This document shows positions 47,792 to 57,792 of a stretch of DNA of 64,000 nt, one piece after another. The first letter of the stretch is position 1. The number at the start of each line of letters is the position of its first letter. The stretch lies in contig JBLDXI010000019.1 in the NCBI GenBank assembly GCA_047495785.1, positions 3,410,001 to 3,474,000 of the forward strand. The letters are read 5' to 3'. This DNA comes from Lepidodermella squamata (Eukaryota > Gastrotricha). Under the pieces are notes generated by a model that was not told the origin of the DNA, ran no database searches, and saw nothing but the letters and a program-made list of their open reading frames with translations. The translations under genes and the position numbers were made by a program.

Positions 47792-50137
47792 TCAGTTCAT
47801 TGCGGACACTCTACCCATGTCATAAACGCCTCTGCCGGCTCTAAACTTTAAATACGCAGGGCGTGCCAGAAGCAGCATTCCGCTCGTTGAAGATAGGATT
47901 GACAAACCAACTGACATCGCTGTCATTTGATCCCCCACGCGGTAAGATGCCATTATAACCATGATTAGCGATATCGCCGCAATAACCGTCGCAGCATTCA
48001 CTGCACCAAGTGCCAAAGATTTGAATTCATTTTCAAGGGCAGGTGCATAGACTGCAGCATCGTGCCGAGCGGAGTAAGCGACAAAGCAAGCTATTAATAG
48101 CATCGTGAAATGAATCGCAAGAAGAGCCCCACCCCAGTACAAGAGATAATTTGCTTGGCAGAAAATTTCCCGTTCAATGAAATAGGCATCGGCGATCGAA
48201 TCGAACTGAACCTTCGAAGATGATGATTCAATCTTTAATGGGTTGATGACAAGCAAGAAAAGTATCAAAATTAGGGCCACAGCAATTTGACAGCCTAATA
48301 CCGCTTTCCATTCTATATTGGGAGCTTCGATAAAATCAGGCAAAGCAGACTGACGACTGTTTCGAGACATTGAACTGAAAGTTTGCCCCAGTGGTATTTT
48401 GTTCAAACCTACTCCCGATCTAGACTTACGAGCCATTCTCCTTCTCTGGGCTTTTAGTCCTTTCAGTATTAGTGTTGATAGAAGTCGTTTGTATGACCAC
48501 AGGCTGAAAAGGAGATGTTGGCAAAGTAGAGAAGTTCCAACTACAGTGGTCACAATCCGAGCGTTGCATATAGACAACTCAGGTTCTGAACCATCAAATG
48601 AGTTCAAAACTGCAGATGCCCCAATAATGAGTAGACTGAACAGGATCATCGCAGATTCAACGCGGAGTTTTAGCTTCAACAAGATGGGCATTCCTATGTT
48701 AAAAACTGCTGATACAGCAGCGAATCCAACAGTGCCCCAGAGCGTGGACGCCTTTATCCTGCCAACAATTCTGACTTCAATGTTTGATAGGTCTTTAGGC
48801 GGCTTCCCAGTCTTTGTATGCCAAATTGGAGGGTTGAAATTCAATACCGTGAAATTAGTCCTCGAGCCACCATTTCTATTGATTCGAAAGATGTGCCTCA
48901 AAGACGAGTTGTACCACTGTGATACAAGGACTTGGTCATCGTCTATCTCTCCGCGTGCCGAATATTTGATCCTACCAATCCTCAGCCCGAAGTAATCCGT
49001 CGTTACTGCGGTTTCATTCATTATTCTAAACACCAAATCAGGGTTCTTTGTGTAATCCTTCAAAGATAATTTATACTGTGTTTTCAAAATTTCCTCAGTT
49101 CTGTTCAGTCCGAGCAGGGCTGCAGCAATAGCATCATGACATGTGTGTCTCATTTCGTTATCTCCAAAAATTTTATAGTTCAGAGCCGAGTCCAGCAATG
49201 CGTCAAATTGAGGGACGTTGTACCCTATTGAAGATGTCCAAGACGGTTGAACAGCTCGTTGATACACTCCGAGGTAGAAAGAAGCTTTCATTTGCTCCAA
49301 AATCGCCTCCCTAGCGCATCCTTTCGGTAGAACCAGGTTCGGATTGTCAGGTGGGGTGTAGCCGCCAAAGTGAAACAGGAACACGTAATTCGGCGCTCTA
49401 ACACCCACGGCATAGGTTTCACAAAGAAACTGCATGCAAAAGTTCAAGTCGACAGAATCGACAGAAATAACACGAGCGTCACTGTCTCTGATTCGTTCAG
49501 CCATCAATCGGTTGAAATCTGGGCCAATATCGAAATGAACAACGGTGACATTCGAATCAATCATCAGCCTTGCAAGTATTTGGTCGTTGCCGTTCCCGGA
49601 GAAGGTGACTACGCCAATCTGGTTCCACTTGCCGTACTCTTTTATGAAATAATGTCGGAAAGGAACACTCAATTCAGATGGCCCAAGCGAACTATACAAC
49701 GAACGTAGTACATTCGCTTTCTTCGCAACGACAAGCGGCCCATTACATCCGCTTGAGAAGGAAACTTGCTTCAGGAACTGAGGAATGTAGCTGAAGGTCT
49801 GACAATTAACCAATGGTCCAAAGATGAGCGGTGCTAAGATTGAGGAATTGTTTGGCTTGAAGTTGTCGATGAATTTGAAATAGGTTCGTGAAGACTGTGT
49901 TGCGGCTCTTGCTTCGTCTTCGATTCTGAGTACAATGTTGTAGCCCGGCAGGAAGTTGGTTTGGTTCATCAAGCTTTCAACGAGAATTTTCAGGGTTGTA
50001 ACGCAAACCCTTCCGTCAGAAGGCTCACGGCCTGTTAGCGGTATCAGGGTGAATAAATGCAAGTCCGTCGTTCGGTTAGCTGATTGTTGGTGACTTAGCA
50101 GGGGCAATAATGTAAAGATCAAACCTCTGAGGAACAT
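47792..50137 (-). CDS. GABA-B-like class C G-protein-coupled receptor, intronless (copy 2)
   Basis: This open frame of 781 aa is collinear with the gene at 44706-47048 from signal peptide to C-terminus (for example FTLIPLTGREPSDG, FIKEYGKWNQIGVV, MRHTCHDAIAAALLGLN, GRIKYSARGEIDDDQV). Most of the difference lies in the cytosolic loop and in substitutions inside helices. The ligand-binding lobes and seven-helix core are complete and no frame lesion is seen, so both copies look functional. Orientation is opposite, with stops facing each other across 743 bp. Homology also extends into the 5' flank. Class C GPCRs of the GABA-B type act as dimers, so two closely related subunits side by side could pair, but that is only inference. 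Confidence 0.85.
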   Translation of the reverse strand: MFLRGLIFTLLPLLSHQQSANRTTDLHLFTLIPLTGREPSDGRVCVTTLKILVESLMNQTNFLPGYNIVLRIEDEARAATQSSRTYFKFIDNFKPNNSSILAPLIFGPLVNCQTFSYIPQFLKQVSFSSGCNGPLVVAKKANVLRSLYSSLGPSELSVPFRHYFIKEYGKWNQIGVVTFSGNGNDQILARLMIDSNVTVVHFDIGPDFNRLMAERIRDSDARVISVDSVDLNFCMQFLCETYAVGVRAPNYVFLFHFGGYTPPDNPNLVLPKGCAREAILEQMKASFYLGVYQRAVQPSWTSSIGYNVPQFDALLDSALNYKIFGDNEMRHTCHDAIAAALLGLNRTEEILKTQYKLSLKDYTKNPDLVFRIMNETAVTTDYFGLRIGRIKYSARGEIDDDQVLVSQWYNSSLRHIFRINRNGGSRTNFTVLNFNPPIWHTKTGKPPKDLSNIEVRIVGRIKASTLWGTVGFAAVSAVFNIGMPILLKLKLRVESAMILFSLLIIGASAVLNSFDGSEPELSICNARIVTTVVGTSLLCQHLLFSLWSYKRLLSTLILKGLKAQRRRMARKSRSGVGLNKIPLGQTFSSMSRNSRQSALPDFIEAPNIEWKAVLGCQIAVALILILFLLVINPLKIESSSSKVQFDSIADAYFIEREIFCQANYLLYWGGALLAIHFTMLLIACFVAYSARHDAAVYAPALENEFKSLALGAVNAATVIAAISLIMVIMASYRVGDQMTAMSVGLSILSSTSGMLLLARPAYLKFRAGRGVYDMGRVSAMN

Positions 50138-50615
50138 TTTAATGATTATTATGTCATATACGGAAGCTCATCAGAAAAATCTCCCTGATATATACTTGCT
50201 GAATGGATACAGGATACAGCCAATTGCGAATGTTCATAAGCAAAATCGTGATTGACATTATTTGATACAGCCAATAGCTAACAGCGAAATGCGCATGAGT
50301 AGATTTGGCAGGGTCACACTACCGATAGTTATGTTATAATACAGAGACGTGCAAATCAAGCCTTATGAGGAGCATAAGTGACTCCTCCGTTTTCAGTTCT
50401 CAAATCCGTGAAATCAGCGGTCATCAATAAAATAGGTCAGAATTTATTTAAATGAATTTTAGTGTAGAGGATATACATCAGGTACTTGAAACACTGCGAT
50501 CGTTATAGCAGCACCAAAGCTCACTAAGAGGTCCTACCCCGCCACTAGTGCCACTAAGTATATGATTCTTGCTTCGTGGCAGCGATCCAATGACGGCAAT
50601 TTCAATCGGTTAGAC

Positions 50616-51262
50616 CAGGGGTTCTCAAACTTTTTCGCGGCGGTGCCCCCATTTGGGGCACGCGACCAAGGCCGCGTGCCCCACTATTAAATCCATCTAA
50701 AAACGCAGATATATCTTTTTCCTCATTGTGGAAAAACATGTAATCGGCTTCCCACTTTGGATTGAAGTGATAGATCTTCTTCTTTGGGGCTTACTTAGAT
50801 TTTTTCGTGACAGGAGTTCCAACTTCAGACTCGGAAGCAGAATCATCGCCGTCATCTTCCGAGTCATCTTGACCAGAACCCGGTGCGACTGGTTTAAAAT
50901 AGAGCGTAATGTTGACTGAGGCGTAGCCAGGATTCATTTTTGGGGGTGATAATTTTTTTACCTGTGGCTTCGAAATTTTCCGGGTCGAAAAAACACTTAT
51001 TAAGCCCATTTGCGAGCGAAGCGAGCTTTAGCTGACGCTTTTTCGGGCATTTTTTAGCTGAAAATAGCCTCAGAATGCGTTAAAAGTTGCACGGTTAACA
51101 GAAAATTTGTTACTGGAGACCACTTTCAGGATTTCTTTGGTGGGTGTTTAAGAAAACTGGAAACGGACAAAAATGGGCCGGCGTGCCCCAAGTCGCACGC
51201 ATTCCCCGTCGGCCCTTCAAAATGCCCCAAGTCGCACGCGTGCCCCAGTTTGAGAACCCCTG
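50616..51262. mobile_element. hAT element (deleted, 647 bp) with perfect 8-bp target duplication
   Basis: The ends are CAGGGGTTCTCAAACT and its reverse complement AGTTTGAGAACCCCTG, a textbook hAT terminal repeat. The flanks carry GGTTAGAC on both sides (50608-50615 and 51263-51270). Just inside both ends, motifs such as GGGGCACGCG and CGCACGCG recur. A minus-strand open frame at 50791-51009 begins MGLISVF in context and has an acidic SEDDGDDSASES stretch. It may be the N-terminal remnant of a hAT transposase, but no catalytic part remains. Confidence 0.9.
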
Positions 51263-51801
51263 GGTTAGACTATCTTAGTTTCATCTATGGAATAGCTATT
51301 TCTGGCGAGTCTGGCTTATTGGAAGAATCTATCTATTTAGATTGAAGCATTTGTCATATTGTTGCATGAATTCGCCCCCGCATTCACTTTTCATATTTTA
51401 AACTGTGTTTTTTCCAATTTTGTTTTTATAAATTACATACTCGATACTTAATCAGATAGAAAGTTGACGAAAAACAACTTGAAGAGTGGCGGAATCCAAC
51501 CAAAGGATGGATTGTGACTGCGCACATAGATGTCGACGAATTATTCTATAGTTCTTGCATGTGACCGTACATCAGGTGCAATACTTGGATTCGAGTGATC
51601 TGTCACCAACTCGACAATTTCCATTCCAATGTCAACTGATGTATCACGCATTTGTAAGGTGGTAATGTTTCCACGTTAACCCAGCCGCCCAATTTGAAGG
51701 TGCTAGAACAATTACATACGTATCAATATAATTGTCGCTCTACGTGATGACGCAAATGAGCCCTTTTAGCAGCGTGCCGTTGTTACCTCGTGCCAGTAAG
51801 A

Positions 51802-52755
51802 ATGTTTTTCAAACTCGCGATATTTTTGGGGTTTAACCTTGCTCAATCAACATTAGCCACCACATTAAGTAAACGAAATCCCATTCATTTAGTTGTCCTG
51901 ATTTCCTCAGCCGACGTCGATCCTAACAATGCCAAAGTTTCACTATTATACAGCCCATCGCCGGATATTTTCTCGAGAGTTTCAACAAATCTATCTCTAT
52001 TCGAATCAAGCCATAAATTCGAGCTGAAATTCACGTTACCGAAGCTAAAGCGCCAATCAAATAATTCCTTTTCAGTGGTATGCAGCACCCTCCGTAATGC
52101 TACAGCAATATCGCCAATGGACCTTTTCAGAAGATCTGATCCAGTGGTTCAGACATCGAACGACGACAAAATTGGAGACGCAGAGGATGATTTACATTCC
52201 GTTCTATATGAAAGAATGGTTCTTAACGATATGGGGTCTCAAGCAGATCGATTTCTTGTGACGCAACGAGATTTGGCAACGAGCCAAGTTTCTTCGCTCG
52301 ATGCTGGGATCGTTGTTCAGGAGACATTTGGAACCCTGGCGGTTGAAAGATTTCTTGAATCTCATCACGCGGCGAAAGTTCTCTCCAGTTGTCACGGAAC
52401 CTTACAATCGGCGTTAATAGCTCAATCAAATTCAACAATTACTGATGAAGTTGAACTCAAAGTATGGCACATAGTCGTGCCAATTGTGGTTATAGCCCTC
52501 GCCGCAGCCATTGCGATAAACATCTGGCAGAAGTGTTGTAAATCTCAACAGCCTCAAACCCTGAACAACGAAGAAAACCAATCTTCGAACGTGGAGCTGG
52601 TCACTAGAGTCGCGCATGCCGTCCGGCTGGATACTATAGCCGAGAATGAAGAGGAACATGGCCAGAGCGATGCAACTGTGGTGAGACTAGAGCGACCCGG
52701 TGAAAAACTGCCGACTTACGATGAGGTGATAAAGCATTGGACACGGTATGGCTAG
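51802..52755 (+). CDS. Type I membrane protein with LPxYxEV tail, intronless (beta-1)
   Basis: The frame encodes 317 aa from the ATG at 51802. A signal peptide (MFFKLAIFLGFNLAQSTLA) precedes an ectodomain of about 200 aa with the family landmarks NPIHLVVLIS, LLYSPSPDIFSRVSTNLSL, NSFSVVC, IGDAEDDLHS(V)LYERM, GIVVQETFGTLAVERFLES and SSCHG. One membrane span follows (about 220-243, IVVPIVVIALAAAIAINIW), then a cytosolic tail ending in LPTYDEVIKHW. LPxY motifs are ligands for WW domains, for example of Nedd4-type ubiquitin ligases. The two ectodomain Cys could form a disulphide. AATAAA lies at 52825. It is related to the genes at 53259, 54348 and 57793. I do not recognise a named family. Confidence 0.75.
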   Translation: MFFKLAIFLGFNLAQSTLATTLSKRNPIHLVVLISSADVDPNNAKVSLLYSPSPDIFSRVSTNLSLFESSHKFELKFTLPKLKRQSNNSFSVVCSTLRNATAISPMDLFRRSDPVVQTSNDDKIGDAEDDLHSVLYERMVLNDMGSQADRFLVTQRDLATSQVSSLDAGIVVQETFGTLAVERFLESHHAAKVLSSCHGTLQSALIAQSNSTITDEVELKVWHIVVPIVVIALAAAIAINIWQKCCKSQQPQTLNNEENQSSNVELVTRVAHAVRLDTIAENEEEHGQSDATVVRLERPGEKLPTYDEVIKHWTRYG

Positions 52756-53258
52756 TAAGCTGTGGTGATAGGAAATTTTGAACTAAACGTAGTCGTTTGC
52801 TCCGGTTTTACTAGCAATTTTTTCAATAAAATGAACACGATTTCAAGTTTTTGTTTTTCTGCAATGACTGCATTCTGCTGGGAATACTGGCTTTCGGATT
52901 GCCGTAGTCCATGACTACAGCGGCATTCCAAGCTAAGCTGAGTGAGTTCATTCGATCCATACTTCAGCGAGTTTCAAAGCTGTTTTCAAGGCATTATTGA
53001 TAGAAATAACCGCAATTGCGGTTTCCAGACTTCATTCGCATTGTAGGTTATCATGCGTATTCTATACAATAACATAATGACTAAGCGTAAACTTCAACCA
53101 TGCTTTATACCAAAATACTACGGAGTTGTGCGCTGTTTAAGATTACCATCAGTGCATTCAAGCCGTGAAAATATATAAAGCCTTCTCTCGTTGTATGCTT
53201 ATGCACTGACCATTTATGTTTATTCATACATTTCAAAGAAACCCATGTGAAAATTAAA
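52756..53258. other. Spacer between the two plus-strand family members
   Basis: It holds the polyadenylation signal of beta-1 (AATAAA, 52825-52830) and the promoter of beta-2. Much of it (for example GTGAGTTCATTCGATC and GAAATAACCGCAAT) recurs at about 56770-56870, as part of the segmental duplication. Confidence 0.55.
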
Positions 53259-54203
53259 ATGAGACTAGTTATATTCGTTTTCTCGCTGATATCGGTTGCG
53301 CGCAACACTTCAGCAACGACTAACAACAAGCAAAATCCGATTCAACTCGTTGCTCTCATTTCAACCTCTCAGACAGATGCGAAGGATGCTCAATTTTCGC
53401 TACTCTACAGCCTATCGCCAGATCTCTACGTTAGAATCGCCTCAAACCTGTCGCTAACCTCAAACTCGCCAGATTTCGGTTTACAACGCCGCTACTTGCT
53501 CACGATGACCTTATCAAAACTGCAGCGCCATTCAAACAACTCGTTTCAAGTTCAATGCCGAGATAGGCTCAATCTGCCAAGCGACTCGACTTACTCGCCC
53601 TTTACTGCTCTTTCCAATGTTGAAGAGCCAACAGCTAGCCAAGTAAGTAATCGACAAATCGGAGATGCCGAGGACGATTTGCACTCAATTTTCTATGAAC
53701 GAATGGTATCGGACGATAACGGTGCGCAAATGGACCGGTTTGACTTTGTCCAGCTTGATATGACTACGAAAGAGAACCACGTTATCGACGGCGGAATCGT
53801 TGTCAGGGAAACTTTCGGAGCTCTAGCAGTTGAGCGTTTTCTTGAATCCCATCACAACAGCAAGAGAAAGATTTTATTCAGCTGCCACGGTGCCTTGGAG
53901 CCACTTAGCTTGCCACGGCCAAAAGAATCTCTGTCCCTCGATCAGGAGAGGGAGCTTGAAGTTTGGCATTACGTCACGCCTATTGTTATCGTGGGCTTGG
54001 TCGTTGCTTTAGGATGCAACATCTGGTTGAGGATTCGAACGCGGACGAATGAAGTTTCTACAATTGAGCCGCAATCTGGTGGAATGGAAATGATCGTCAC
54101 TGGCTCTCAGCCTCGGTCGTCGGTTGTAGCGATTCCTGAGGATAAGCTGCCATCTTACGAGGAGGTTATCGCCAATTGGAAGCGGAACACATACCAAACG
54201 TAA
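53259..54203 (+). CDS. Type I membrane protein with LPxYxEV tail, intronless (beta-2)
   Basis: The frame encodes 314 aa from the ATG at 53259; the preceding GTG is not a credible start. A signal peptide (MRLVIFVFSLISVARNTSA) is followed by the same ectodomain as beta-1 (NPIQLVALIS, LLYSLSPDLYVRIASNLSL, IGDAEDDLHSIFYERMV, GIVVRETFGALAVERFLESHH, LFSCHG), a span (about 235-257, YVTPIVIVGLVVALGCNIW) and a tail ending LPSYEEVIANW. Upstream, beta-1 lies 503 bp away in tandem. Downstream, gamma-1 faces it with 144 bp between stops. AATAAA is at 54255. Function is unknown; the LPxY tail suggests WW-domain or ubiquitin-ligase-linked trafficking, as inference only. Confidence 0.75.
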   Translation: MRLVIFVFSLISVARNTSATTNNKQNPIQLVALISTSQTDAKDAQFSLLYSLSPDLYVRIASNLSLTSNSPDFGLQRRYLLTMTLSKLQRHSNNSFQVQCRDRLNLPSDSTYSPFTALSNVEEPTASQVSNRQIGDAEDDLHSIFYERMVSDDNGAQMDRFDFVQLDMTTKENHVIDGGIVVRETFGALAVERFLESHHNSKRKILFSCHGALEPLSLPRPKESLSLDQERELEVWHYVTPIVIVGLVVALGCNIWLRIRTRTNEVSTIEPQSGGMEMIVTGSQPRSSVVAIPEDKLPSYEEVIANWKRNTYQT

Positions 54204-54347
54204 CAACATTCGATCCAGGAAGTGATATCGACAAAATTCAAAATTTAATCACGAAATAAATTAAATTTCTGTAACAGACTGTGGAAGGATGAGCAAAAAA
54301 TTAGAACCGGGAATAATAAATTGAAAGGCAATCGCTTTATTTGGAAG

Positions 54348-55679
54348 TTATCGCCTGAGGGACGTTGTGTTAAGTTTTGCGGCTCGCATAGCAGCAACCA
54401 CTTCCGCGTATTCTGGCAACCGTCCATTAAGGTCAGTTATTGGCACAACAATTTCTGTTTGCGCAGGTGGTGCTTGCGTAACATCGTCGCGGAATAACTT
54501 CCGTCTTAGTATAATAATAAGGAAAGCAATAAGGATTGTAAAGCATAGAACTGTCGCAAGCACGATTGTGGCTTTCTTAAACGCATCGCCTTCTTTGTTT
54601 TTCTCGCTATAGTTCTCATCGGATTCAGTAGGATCTAGAGAAAGCTCAGGCGCCAACTGGCGTCCAGTAGTCATCACGTCTGTCGGTGACTTTGTATATA
54701 ACCAGGTTGACGAAGCGGTGGTGTACGACACGGTGGGTATCCGGGTTGACGAGGCGGTGGTGTACGACACGGTGGGTATCCGGGTTGACGAAGCGGTGGT
54801 GTACGACACGGTGGGTATCCGGGTTGACGAGGCGGTGGTGTACGACACGGTGGGTATCCGGGTTGAAGAGGCGGTGGTGTACGACACGGTGGGTATCCGG
54901 GTTGATGTCGAAGTCGTAGTAATTCTAGAAGGAATGTGCTGCCATATCCTTGTGGTAGTTGTGGTCGTAGTCGGGGTTGTAGTTGTGGCTGATGTTTGCC
55001 TTGAAGTTACAACAGATTTACCAGTGCTGATACGGGAAGTTGCGTTCGCGTTGACTGTCTGCCATTTCAAACCACCCCTCAATGTTACTGGACTAAGCTC
55101 TCCGTTGCAAATTGCATATAAATTGTTTGTTTCGCTTCGAAGGAAGTTAAACAAGAAGGCTGAACTCATTCGCAATTTCGCAACAACTGGCTTCTCGTAC
55201 CAAACGTAGTTCGAATCGCCTGGCTTCATAATGAAATCTCCAGATTTCTCATCAAGGTCCATAGCAGCGTCGTAAAAGTAGGAGTATAATGAATCGTAAT
55301 CAGCTGCAGAAGAAGTGGGGTTTGCTGATGTGTTACAATAGCCCAGGACTGAGAAGAAACTGATTTCAGGCCAGCCATTTCTCCGAACCAGAGAGCATCG
55401 CATCTGCAAAAAGTCCGGTCGATCGAGCATCGCCGACGATATTGAAAGTCGATAGTCAGCATTTCCAACTGATAAGGCCCGCTGCAGAGCTGAAACAATT
55501 TTATCATAAATTCGAGGATCATTCTGCGAGACAATGATGTCGAAATCAGTGACGGCTGTTGCTTGAATAGAAGTTCCTTTTTGCGTAAAAGTTGCAACAA
55601 AGTGGAGTGGTTGCAGGGTCCACGCGTTTGCCAATACGTAAAAGGAGGAAGCAATCGCTATCGTGAGGCTAAACATCAT
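54348..55679 (-). CDS. Type I membrane protein with Thr-rich stalk and LPxYxEV tail, intronless (gamma-1)
   Basis: The frame encodes 443 aa from the ATG at 55679. A signal peptide (IAIASSFYVLANAWT) precedes an ectodomain that can be aligned by eye with the beta genes: PLHFVATFTQ, QNDPRIYDKIVSALQRAL, FLQMRCS, YDSLYSYFYDAAMDL, VVAKLRMSSAFLFNFLRSE and AICNGELSP. A Ser/Thr-rich stalk (about 225-330) contains five copies of a 13-aa unit with IPTVSYTTAS, probably O-glycosylated. One span follows (about 368-392, ATIVLATVLCFTILIAFLIII), and the tail ends LPEYAEVVAAMR. A minus-strand AATAAA lies at 54341-54336, seven bases after the stop. Its close paralogue is at 57793-59040. Confidence 0.75.
   Translation of the reverse strand: MMFSLTIAIASSFYVLANAWTLQPLHFVATFTQKGTSIQATAVTDFDIIVSQNDPRIYDKIVSALQRALSVGNADYRLSISSAMLDRPDFLQMRCSLVRRNGWPEISFFSVLGYCNTSANPTSSAADYDSLYSYFYDAAMDLDEKSGDFIMKPGDSNYVWYEKPVVAKLRMSSAFLFNFLRSETNNLYAICNGELSPVTLRGGLKWQTVNANATSRISTGKSVVTSRQTSATTTTPTTTTTTTRIWQHIPSRITTTSTSTRIPTVSYTTASSTRIPTVSYTTASSTRIPTVSYTTASSTRIPTVSYTTASSTRIPTVSYTTASSTWLYTKSPTDVMTTGRQLAPELSLDPTESDENYSEKNKEGDAFKKATIVLATVLCFTILIAFLIIILRRKLFRDDVTQAPPAQTEIVVPITDLNGRLPEYAEVVAAMRAAKLNTTSLRR
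54709..54903. repeat. Coding minisatellite, five 39-bp units
   Basis: The five units are 54709-54747, 54748-54786, 54787-54825, 54826-54864 and 54865-54903. They differ only at one or two positions (GACGAAG / GACGAGG / GAAGAGG at the start). Each encodes 13 residues of the gamma-1 stalk on the minus strand. Near-identity implies recent expansion or homogenisation. Confidence 0.95.
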
Positions 55680-56079
55680 CCACTTTCATTGAGGGAAATT
55701 AACGTAGAACAGAGAAGTTATCACTGCAATTGTAAGTAGTTTTCTTAACATGTTTATTTGTGTCGGCAAAGATCATGCGAAACACCTACACCCCAGTTGA
55801 CATTATAAAGCAATTTACAAAGTTTTTATTCATCAGCCGTGTTGTTACCAGAAATAAGCCTAATGTCGTTTGATAGCAAACATCACAACCGTACCGCTTA
55901 CCATGAATTTATTAAAGCTGCAGCAATTCCAACATCTGCTCATCTTATGATCTCTGATGACTACTTAGCTCTGTAAAATACCTCTCACCGGCTTTGTTTC
56001 CAGCCCCTAGTGAGTTGAGTATCTCTAATTTAAGCTTCATTTCCAAGCCATCAAAACTCAAAATGATCACTTTTAAAGA
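55680..56079. other. Upstream region of gamma-1 and duplication breakpoint
   Basis: Sequence from 55680 to about 55860 matches the upstream region of gamma-2 (59041-59240), e.g. GAAATAAG after a GTT(G)..CC tract. The stretch 55870-56080 has no counterpart in the first unit and marks the junction of the tandem segments. Confidence 0.45.
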
Positions 56080-56400
56080 AGTTGACGAAGTTGAACTTGA
56101 AGTATAGCACAATGTCGTGCCGATTGTTGTTATAGCCCTTGCAGCAGCCATTATAGCGATTAACATCTGACAGGAGGGCTTCAAATCTCAACAGCCTCAA
56201 ACTTATTTGAACAACGAAGGAAACCAATCTTCGAATGTGGGGCTGGTCTCTAGAGTTGCACATGTCATCCGGTTGGATACCATAGCCGAGAATGAGGAGG
56301 AACATGGTCGAGGTGTGACAACTGTGGTTAGACTGAGAAGCCACTAAGAAGCTGCCGACTCACGATGAGGTCATAAGGCATTGGACACGTTATGGGTAGT
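56080..56400 (+). pseudogene. Pseudogene of beta-1 (3' half only)
   Basis: Sequence from GTTGAAC(T)TGAAGTA onward follows beta-1 from 52447 to its stop and into its 3' UTR, including the membrane span, the CCAATCTTCGAA segment and the end CATTGGACACG. Lesions: TAG in place of a Trp codon just before the span, TGA after AACATC, several indels, and a broken LPxY region. The signal peptide and ectodomain are missing. Confidence 0.85.
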
Positions 56401-57236
56401 GAGCTGTGGTGAAGGGAAACTTTTATTTCGATGTAACCATTTGCTCCGATTTTACTTGCGGATTTTCGTCAATAAAATGTTGTCGATTACATGGGCTATG
56501 TCTTCTACTTTTCAAGACTGTATTCCATCGGGAGCAATGGCCTTCGGATGCTCAATTCCGGACCCCCTCAGTGTCGTACAGGCCTCAACATTAATCAGAG
56601 GGTAAAAATGGATTTGTGCGCGAACGCCAAGTCGAAAGTTTGAAAAATTTCAGGGCCCATGGCGCTCATGTCAAAACCGTAGTTTTGACTATTTGGGCGT
56701 CTTTTATTCATTTATAAATTTTGGAAGGGGGTTCTCGCGTGATGTAACATGTAACTAATGGCTTCAGTTGAGTGAGTTCATTCGATCTATATATCTACGA
56801 GTTGCAGAGCAGTTTTCAAGGTATTTTTGGAAGAAATAACCGCAATCACGTTGTCTAAAGCTTAAGACTTCATTCATATTACAGCATGGGGCATAAATAT
56901 TGAGCCGACTTCAATTATTCATAGGTCAGTCATTTCGCCTCCGATTCTCTCATATTATATACCGATGCCGCCATCCATCATTTGCATTCATCTTTAAAGA
57001 TGCATCTCATCTCGGAAATCGCGCCAAAAACACTACTTTTTGCGATCTTTAGAACTTCAACTAATAAATTTTATATTTTGAAATGTTAACTATTAAACGA
57101 ATGAAGCCTCGTCATTCTAATTTTCACGCTGCAAATTATTCGGAATATTCATGACCTGAAAAGCGAAACCGTCTTTTGGTCAACCGGCGTGCTCTGATTG
57201 CGGCTTCCTATCTACGTCACATGACTAATCTGAGAT
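56401..57236. other. Duplicated spacer with an insertion
   Basis: The left part continues the beta-1 3' flank copy (AATAAA at about 56473). From about 56770 to 56880 it matches 52940-53030. Between these, and from about 56890 to 57230, lies sequence absent from the first unit, replacing the 5' half of the beta-2 copy. Confidence 0.5.
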
Positions 57237-57583
57237 ACAGATGACGATTTGCACTCAATTTTCTGTGAACGAATTTTTTCGGACTATAACGGTGCGCAAA
57301 TGGACGGGATGTTTCGCCCAGCTTGATATGGCTACGAAAGAGAACCACGTTATCGATGGTGGAATTGTTGCTCAGGAGCTTCGGAGCTCTAGCAGTTGAA
57401 CTTTTCCTTGAATCACATCACAACAGCAAGGTGAGGATTCTATTCAGCTGCCACTTGGCCTTGGAGCTTGTTACTGGCACTAAACCTCGACTGCCAGTTT
57501 TAGCAATTCCTGAAGATAAGCCGCCATCTTACGGGCAGGTTATGGTTATGACCAATTGGAAGCGGAACACATCTCAAACGTAA
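57237..57583 (+). pseudogene. Pseudogene of beta-2 (internally deleted)
   Basis: It matches beta-2 from GATGACGATTTGCACTC (compare 53673) through the ectodomain end and resumes at the tail (CGATTGCC..GAAGATAAG, ATCTTACG, CCAATTGGAAGCGGAAC). Lesions: an insertion near 57308, a frame-shifting deletion at CAGGAGCTTCGGAG, loss of the whole membrane span, and an LPSY to PPSY change in the tail. The 5' half is missing. Confidence 0.85.
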
Positions 57584-57792
57584 CAGCATTCGGTCGTTAA
57601 AATCGTAGCATCAACATTTTACTATGAAATGTATTAACAATAAATAAGAATTGAGCAGCTCTGATTATTTGACCAACTTTTTAAGCACGCTAACTTCTAT
57701 TAAAGTGACTTGCGCCAATGAAAAATATTAGCTAAAATATGAGAAACTAGGAATTAGAAATGAAGATGTAATAGTTTTATTTAATATTTAAG

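Noticed and set aside
48399-48995. 198-codon plus-strand frame
   Set aside because: It is antisense to the seven-helix part of the second receptor. The same shadow appears opposite the first receptor (45953-46339), as expected from shared coding sequence.
54709-54903. CRISPR-like array
   Set aside because: Units are contiguous without spacers, lie in a coding frame, and the genome is animal.
54718-55209. Val-rich repetitive plus-strand frame
   Set aside because: This is the complement of the gamma-1 stalk minisatellite; the frame stays open only because 39 is a multiple of 3.
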